Assembly: GCA_937903155.1 (NCBI GenBank) | Contig: CALCZU010000113.1 | Location: 1 to 27,032 of the forward strand | Reading direction: 5' to 3' | Source: an uncultured Bdellovibrionales bacterium | Lineage (GTDB): Bacteria; Bdellovibrionota; FAC87; UBA2466 | DNA: 27,032 bases | Part shown: one piece after another, positions 22,950-27,032 of the stretch | Layout of the letters: each line of letters starts with the position of its first letter | Numbering within the stretch: position 1 is the first letter of the stretch | Made by a program: the position numbers and the translations under genes | Notes under the pieces: model-generated | Database searches by the model: none | Seen by the model: only the letters and a program-made list of their open reading frames with translations | What the model was told of the DNA's origin: nothing

Positions 22950-23771
22950 TTAATTGACTGCGGTTTCGCCGGTTTTGGGCGAAAGAGGTTCTTCAATCCA
23001 GCCTTCATTTGAGCGTTTTCCCTGCTGGGAGGTTCGGCGAATCGAATCCTTATCGAAAAGCTTCTCAGTCACGGCACGATTATAAAGGATTTTTTCGTAC
23101 GTCACTGTTGTGCTCTCGTTAGGATTTTCTTCTCTTTGGATTTTTAAGACGGTGGGAACAGTCCTATCATCCATCTGTTTAAATCCAGACAGATGAAGAG
23201 TTCGGACACGAACTCCCTTGTCGTCAAAAAATTCTTCTTTCACGGGCAAATTGTCTTCGGTACGCGCCCAGTAAAGAACTTTTCCCCAAACGACGGGGGC
23301 ATTCTTTTTAGGGGTGCACTGAATGAGGTAAGTGTCTTCACCGTTTAATTTTTTTACGCCCTTCAGTTGGTGGGTATAATCGGTGTTCAAAGAGCTCATT
23401 TTCATGAGATCATCATTGGTAAAATCGCTTCCCATCCAAGATTGAAGCATCATGGAGCTCGGAACTCGGATCACTTGGTCGGTTTTAGGTAAGTAGTTCC
23501 ACATTTCGGTCGCTGAACGTAAAGAGGTCACGCCCTCTTCTTTCACTGGCTTCAAAATCTCGACTAGAGATTTATTTTTTCCAAGGGTCCACGAACGCAG
23601 CTTGAGATCGCGTTTATAGTCCGCATGCGAAACGCTCATCGTCATCAAGACTTGAGTGCTATCTCCCCGCATTTTTTCTTCGCCTGAACGCACGATTTCA
23701 GAGGGATCGGTTGCCGAGAATAAAATGCGAGTAAAAAGAAGAATGCCAATAGCTGAGAAACTCTTGAACAT
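22950..23771 (-). CDS. LolA-like periplasmic carrier (outer membrane lipoprotein-sorting protein family)
   Basis: The ATG at 23771 has GAGG five bases upstream and yields 273 residues starting with a signal peptide (M-F-K-S-F-S-A-I-G-I-L-L-F, cleavage near L-F-S-A). An in-frame start at 23804 would add 11 residues. The body fits the PF17131 LolA-like family: M-T-M-S-V-S-H-A-D-Y-K-R-D-L, then W-N-Y-L-P-K-T-D-Q-V-I-R-V-P, then M-L-Q-S-W-M-G-S-D-F-T-N-D-D-L. These proteins have the open half-barrel fold that carries acylated molecules across the periplasm. The gene is first in the unit with the permease, the ATPase and the barrel. The cargo is not known. Confidence 0.9.
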   Translation of the reverse strand: MFKSFSAIGILLFTRILFSATDPSEIVRSGEEKMRGDSTQVLMTMSVSHADYKRDLKLRSWTLGKNKSLVEILKPVKEEGVTSLRSATEMWNYLPKTDQVIRVPSSMMLQSWMGSDFTNDDLMKMSSLNTDYTHQLKGVKKLNGEDTYLIQCTPKKNAPVVWGKVLYWARTEDNLPVKEEFFDDKGVRVRTLHLSGFKQMDDRTVPTVLKIQREENPNESTTVTYEKILYNRAVTEKLFDKDSIRRTSQQGKRSNEGWIEEPLSPKTGETAVN

Positions 23772-23802
23772 ACCGACCTCTTTGTTTTGGAAACGAAAAA
23801 GC

Positions 23803-23830
23803 ATCTTAACACCTTGAGTGTTTCGATCAA
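23803..23830 (-). promoter_or_regulatory. Candidate promoter of the Lol-like unit
   Basis: On the minus strand, TTGATC (23825-23830) and TAAGAT (23803-23808) are separated by 16 bases. The spacer and box overlap a small dyad, AACAC-CTTGA-GTGTT (23808-23822). The match to consensus is moderate. Confidence 0.4.
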
Positions 23831-23854
23831 CTTTTGATTTTCAGTTTGGAACAG

Positions 23855-25297
23855 TTAACGTGCAGGAACTCGATGAGACATTTTCATCAAAGTAAAGTAG
23901 GACACACCGCTTACAATAAATCCCACAAACCACGCATAATGATACATCCCTGTTATTATAGCAGGAAAGACGTCTTTTGAAAGAACTCCAATCGTTGTGA
24001 GAAAGCCTGGGATATTGGGAAGAATTCCTAGCAACAATGCAGCAATCGCCGAACGATTAAATCCATTTTGATACCAGTAACGCCCTTGTTCCGAATAAAG
24101 TTCTTCGACATGTAGCTTCTTAGCTCTCAAGAAGAAGTAATCACTGATCATAATTCCGCCAATGGGTCCCAAGAGACTCGAATACGCAATGAGCCAAGTA
24201 AAAATATATCCGCTCGGATCGGAAATCAGTTTCCACGGTTGAATCAAAAGTCCCACGGCTCCTGTAATGTACCCGCCGATTTTGAAATCAATTTTTCGCG
24301 GATTGAGATTCGAAAAATCATTCGCAGGACTCACAATATTCGCTGCAATATTGGTGGCTAACGTCGATAACACGACAGCACACATCGAAAAAGTGACCCA
24401 CATTGGAGAATCAAATTTACCAGCAAGCTGGACCGGGTCCCAAATAGGACTTCCGTATACGATGACGGTGGCACTTGTCACAAAGACACCGATGAAAGCA
24501 AATGCCGTCATTGAAGGTGGAAGCCCGATCACCTGCCCCACGACCTGCGCGCGCTGCGAGACTGCATACCGCGTGAAGTCAGGAATATTGAGCGAAAGGG
24601 TCGCCCAAAAACCGACCATGCCCGTTAACGCCGGAAAGAAAAAACTCCAAAACTCAGAAGCGGTTTTAAACTTCGACGGCTGAGCGAGAATCGGTCCCAC
24701 GCCGTCGGCCGCAATCACGGCCCAATACAAAAGCGCCAAAGCCGAGAATGGCAGAAAGACCGCTTTGAAAAGTAAAAGTTTTTTAATGCTTTCGATTCCC
24801 TTGTAGACAACCCACATATTGAGCGCCCAAAAAATCAAAAACGTAATGGCAGGTCCGGTCTCAAGTCGCAACGACGCCGGAAAAATATTGGGAAGAAACC
24901 CAATTCCGGGAAACGAAACATTAATTAATTGATAAAGTGCATAGCCGCCAATCCAAGTCTGAATCCCAAACCAACCACAAGCAACGATCGCTCTTAGCAA
25001 CGCCGGAATATTCGCCCCTCGAATGCCAAAACTCGCTCTGGCAAAAACGGGAAAAGGAATTCCGTATTCAGCTCCCGCATGTCCATTCAGTACCATTGGG
25101 ATAAGCACGATTGTATTCCCCAAAAAAACGGTGAGGACAGCCTGCCACCAATTCATTCCGCCTTCGATGAGCGAACTCGCGAGCATATAGGTTGGAATAC
25201 AAAGACTCGTGCTGATCCAAAGAGCCGCGTAATTCCAAACTCCCCAAGTGCGTTCTGATTTTTGTGTGATTTTTAAATCATCGTTGGAGTAGGTCAT
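23855..25297 (-). CDS. NCS1-family nucleobase/hydantoin permease
   Basis: The protein has 480 residues and about twelve membrane helices. The N-terminus (R-T-W-G-V-W-N-Y-A-A-L-W-I-S-T-S-L-C-I-P) is characteristic of the hydantoin/pyrimidine branch of NCS1 symporters, such as Mhp1. W109-F-G-I-Q113-T-W115 corresponds to the substrate-stacking Trp and the Gln of the Mhp1 binding site, and N-I-V-S-P-A-N-D-F-S-N-L to the helix bearing the other binding Asn. It should import a hydantoin, uracil, allantoin or a related ring with a cation. The start overlaps the end of the dihydropyrimidine dehydrogenase gene by four bases, which supports a pyrimidine-like substrate. The exact substrate cannot be read from the sequence. 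Confidence 0.92.
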   Translation of the reverse strand: MTYSNDDLKITQKSERTWGVWNYAALWISTSLCIPTYMLASSLIEGGMNWWQAVLTVFLGNTIVLIPMVLNGHAGAEYGIPFPVFARASFGIRGANIPALLRAIVACGWFGIQTWIGGYALYQLINVSFPGIGFLPNIFPASLRLETGPAITFLIFWALNMWVVYKGIESIKKLLLFKAVFLPFSALALLYWAVIAADGVGPILAQPSKFKTASEFWSFFFPALTGMVGFWATLSLNIPDFTRYAVSQRAQVVGQVIGLPPSMTAFAFIGVFVTSATVIVYGSPIWDPVQLAGKFDSPMWVTFSMCAVVLSTLATNIAANIVSPANDFSNLNPRKIDFKIGGYITGAVGLLIQPWKLISDPSGYIFTWLIAYSSLLGPIGGIMISDYFFLRAKKLHVEELYSEQGRYWYQNGFNRSAIAALLLGILPNIPGFLTTIGVLSKDVFPAIITGMYHYAWFVGFIVSGVSYFTLMKMSHRVPAR

Positions 25298-26577
25298 TTC
25301 AAAGTGCTTTCGGCGTAGCTGGAATGCAATTCATAGGGAAAGCTCTGTTTCGAATCATATAACGTCATGCAATCAGGGACCGGACAAACCGCAACGCAAA
25401 GATTACAGCCCGTGCAGTTTTCCAAAATGACTTTCGCCACCTCACGTGTGCCCGTGCTGCGTTTGGCATCGGGAAGAGATTCCATTCTCAACGCCTTGTA
25501 AGCGGCATCATCACAGGCGGTGACACACAATTTACATCCCGTACAAGTGTCTTCGTTGACAGCGACTTTATTCGAACTCGAAAGGGAAAGCAGGTGGCTA
25601 AAGCTTGTGACGCGTTTATAGAGATCGCCGACAAGCTCTTGAGCGGAACTCACCCCCATTTCATTCATGTAGTTTTCAAGCCCTTGATTCAAACCTTGAA
25701 TGATTTTAAATCCGCGAACCATGATCTCAGTACAAATTTGAAGTTGTCCTGCTCCCATTAATAAATATTCCACGCCATCGGACCACGTCGAAATGCCTCC
25801 CGCGGCAGAAATCGGAAGCCCTGTTGCTTCTTTGCATTCAGCGACACATTTTAACCCGATAGGTTTGACCGCATTTCCTGAAATTCCTCCGATAGCGGTG
25901 TAACCATTCACAGAGAGATGCGGTTCTTTTTTATAAATATCAATTCCGATAATTCCATTGACTGTGTTGATGACAGTAATGGCATCCGAACCACCCCGTT
26001 TTGCCGCCTCTGCAATCACTTTGAGATGAGTCACATTCGGTGTGAGTTTCGTCAAAATAGGAACTTTCGAAACCGATTTACACGTCGAAACAATATTGTA
26101 GGTGATTTCGGGATCCTGAGAGCAGATCGAACCCATCCCCCGCTCGGGCATTCCGTGAGGACACCCTAAATTGAGTTCAATCGCATCGCAACCGACACGA
26201 TTCATATCTTCAATCAATTTCGCCCAGGCATTCATGTCCTGACCCGGCGCCATGATCGAACCAATAATTCGTTTTTTAGGATACAATTTTCTTAAGACTT
26301 TTAATTCTTCGAGCCAAACCGAAAGTTTTCGGTCGGTAATGAGTTCAATATTTTGCATCGCAATTTCGCGATTCCACTTCTTGTAAGTGTGGATGCGAGG
26401 AGTGACATTGATGATGGGTTCTTCCACAGGACCCACGGTCTTCATAATCGCCGCTCCCCACCCGGCATCAAAAGCCTCGGCCATGAGTTTACCTGTCGCT
26501 GTCGGCGGCGCCGAAGCAACACACCAGGGATTTTCGACTTCGAATCCCAGAAATTCCATTTTCAATCGATTCGTCAA
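25294..26577 (-). CDS. preA: Dihydropyrimidine dehydrogenase, PreA-type subunit
   Basis: The protein has 427 residues. An FMN-binding dihydroorotate-dehydrogenase-like barrel fills about 1-310. N-L-G-C-P-H-G-M-P-E-R-G-M-G-S-I-C152-S-Q-D-P-E contains the catalytic loop, with C152 at the place of the active Cys of mammalian DPD. The C-terminus carries two [4Fe-4S] motifs: C345/C348/C351/C355 and C388/C391/C394/C398. The enzyme reduces uracil or thymine to the 5,6-dihydro form in the cytoplasm. In E. coli it works with PreT, which supplies electrons from NADH. No preT is seen in this window; it may lie upstream, beyond the right edge. The gene is coupled by four-base overlaps on both sides, to the aminotransferase and to the NCS1 permease. 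Confidence 0.93.
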   Translation of the reverse strand: MTNRLKMEFLGFEVENPWCVASAPPTATGKLMAEAFDAGWGAAIMKTVGPVEEPIINVTPRIHTYKKWNREIAMQNIELITDRKLSVWLEELKVLRKLYPKKRIIGSIMAPGQDMNAWAKLIEDMNRVGCDAIELNLGCPHGMPERGMGSICSQDPEITYNIVSTCKSVSKVPILTKLTPNVTHLKVIAEAAKRGGSDAITVINTVNGIIGIDIYKKEPHLSVNGYTAIGGISGNAVKPIGLKCVAECKEATGLPISAAGGISTWSDGVEYLLMGAGQLQICTEIMVRGFKIIQGLNQGLENYMNEMGVSSAQELVGDLYKRVTSFSHLLSLSSSNKVAVNEDTCTGCKLCVTACDDAAYKALRMESLPDAKRSTGTREVAKVILENCTGCNLCVAVCPVPDCMTLYDSKQSFPYELHSSYAESTLK

Positions 26578-27032
26578 GAGACTCCTTGGCTTTCGATATG
26601 GTGTAACGACTCGTCTAAAACTTTAAGCAGTCGATCGCAATCGGCTTGTGTAATCATCAAAGGAGGAGAAAAACGAATCACGTTTCCAAAAAGCCCACCT
26701 TTTCCAATTAAAACGCCTTTGTCTTTTGCAAGTTCCATCAACGCTGCAGTCTCTTTCGGCGCATACTCTTTCGTCTCACGATTTTTTACAAGCTCCAACG
26801 CCAGCATCAGCCCGCGACCTCTCACGTCGCCGATGAGTGGATGACGCGTTTGCAGTTCTTTTAATCCTTCCATCAGATACTGACCGCGCAATTTTGCATT
26901 TTCGATGAGCTTTTCTTCTTGAATAATTTCGAGCGTCGCTTTCGCTTGGGCCGTCTGGTACGGATCGCTTCCAAACGTATTAAAATAAAGTTTTCCACCT
27001 AAGCTCTCAGAAATATCCGTCTTCATGAGCGT
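26574..27032 (-). CDS. Class III aminotransferase, N-terminal part beyond the window
   Basis: The C-terminal 152 codons are present, and the frame is open to the right edge (a Met at 27026 is internal). The sequence F-N-T-F-G-S-D-P-Y-Q-T-A-Q-A-K-A-T-L-E-I-I is the post-lysine segment of a PLP-dependent class III transaminase. It is followed by H-P-L-I-G-D-V-R-G-R-G-L-M-L-A-L-E-L and G-N-V-I-R-F-S-P-P. The lysine itself lies outside the window. The wording is closest to AGXT2-like enzymes, which act on beta-alanine or beta-aminoisobutyrate. These are the end products of reductive pyrimidine breakdown, which fits the following preA and permease genes. The substrate is inferred from context. The stop overlaps the preA start by four bases. 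Confidence 0.88.
   Translation of the reverse strand, partial: TLMKTDISESLGGKLYFNTFGSDPYQTAQAKATLEIIQEEKLIENAKLRGQYLMEGLKELQTRHPLIGDVRGRGLMLALELVKNRETKEYAPKETAALMELAKDKGVLIGKGGLFGNVIRFSPPLMITQADCDRLLKVLDESLHHIESQGVS

Noticed and set aside
24267..24683. 138-codon open frame on the plus strand inside the NCS1 permease gene
   Set aside because: Mirror of a membrane-protein gene; no ribosome-binding site or recognisable product.
26353..26844. 163-codon open frame on the plus strand across preA and the aminotransferase
   Set aside because: Antisense to two clearly recognised, coupled genes; the translation shows no family pattern.

Overview
The window comes from a didermic (Gram-negative) bacterium. 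It encodes parts of the LPS export machinery (an LptC/LptA-type protein, LptB, LptE), sigma-54, several outer-membrane beta-barrels and several lipoproteins. Base composition is moderate and coding density is high. The lptC/A-lptB-rpoN-hpf order is the classic proteobacterial one. Combined with the many secreted lipoproteins and barrels, it points to the Bdellovibrionota/'delta' side of the tree. That placement is inference; there is no rRNA or tRNA here to confirm it.

Layout, left to right. (1) Positions 1-2731, minus strand: a beta-barrel protein followed by a DUF1566-type lipoprotein with internal repeats, which runs off the left edge. (2) 2828-4549, plus: a surface lipoprotein built of six bacterial Ig-like (Big_2) domains. 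(3) 4550-4817: a cluster of dispersed palindromic repeats of the 'GTCATTGCGAGG' type between convergent genes. (4) 4818-7320, minus: two exported barrel proteins, one with an extra periplasmic domain. (5) 7428-10953, plus: lptC/A, lptB, rpoN and hpf. They are followed at 11036-13039 by a trypsin-fold protein with a perfect five-copy glycine-rich repeat. (6) 13022-17082, minus: leuS, lptE and holA, tightly overlapping. (7) 17278-18444, plus: a secreted clostripain-like (C11) cysteine protease with a clear promoter and intrinsic terminator. (8) 18540-23771, minus: a LolA-like periplasmic carrier, an FtsX/MacB-type permease, its ATPase, an outer-membrane barrel and a DUF1624 membrane acyltransferase. 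(9) 23855-27032, minus: a translationally coupled nucleobase operon, consisting of a class III aminotransferase (partial), a PreA-type dihydropyrimidine dehydrogenase and an NCS1 nucleobase/hydantoin permease.

The common theme is the cell envelope. LPS is moved by the Lpt proteins. A second, Lol-like trans-envelope pathway (region 8) has a carrier, an inner-membrane ABC engine and its own outer-membrane barrel, and it is the best candidate for an undescribed system. The barrels and lipoproteins of regions 1-4 are surface proteins of unknown function. Region 9 is a catabolic unit that imports a pyrimidine or hydantoin, reduces it and probably transaminates the product.

No tRNA, rRNA, CRISPR array, insertion sequence or phage gene was seen, and no gene-free stretch exceeds 300 bases.
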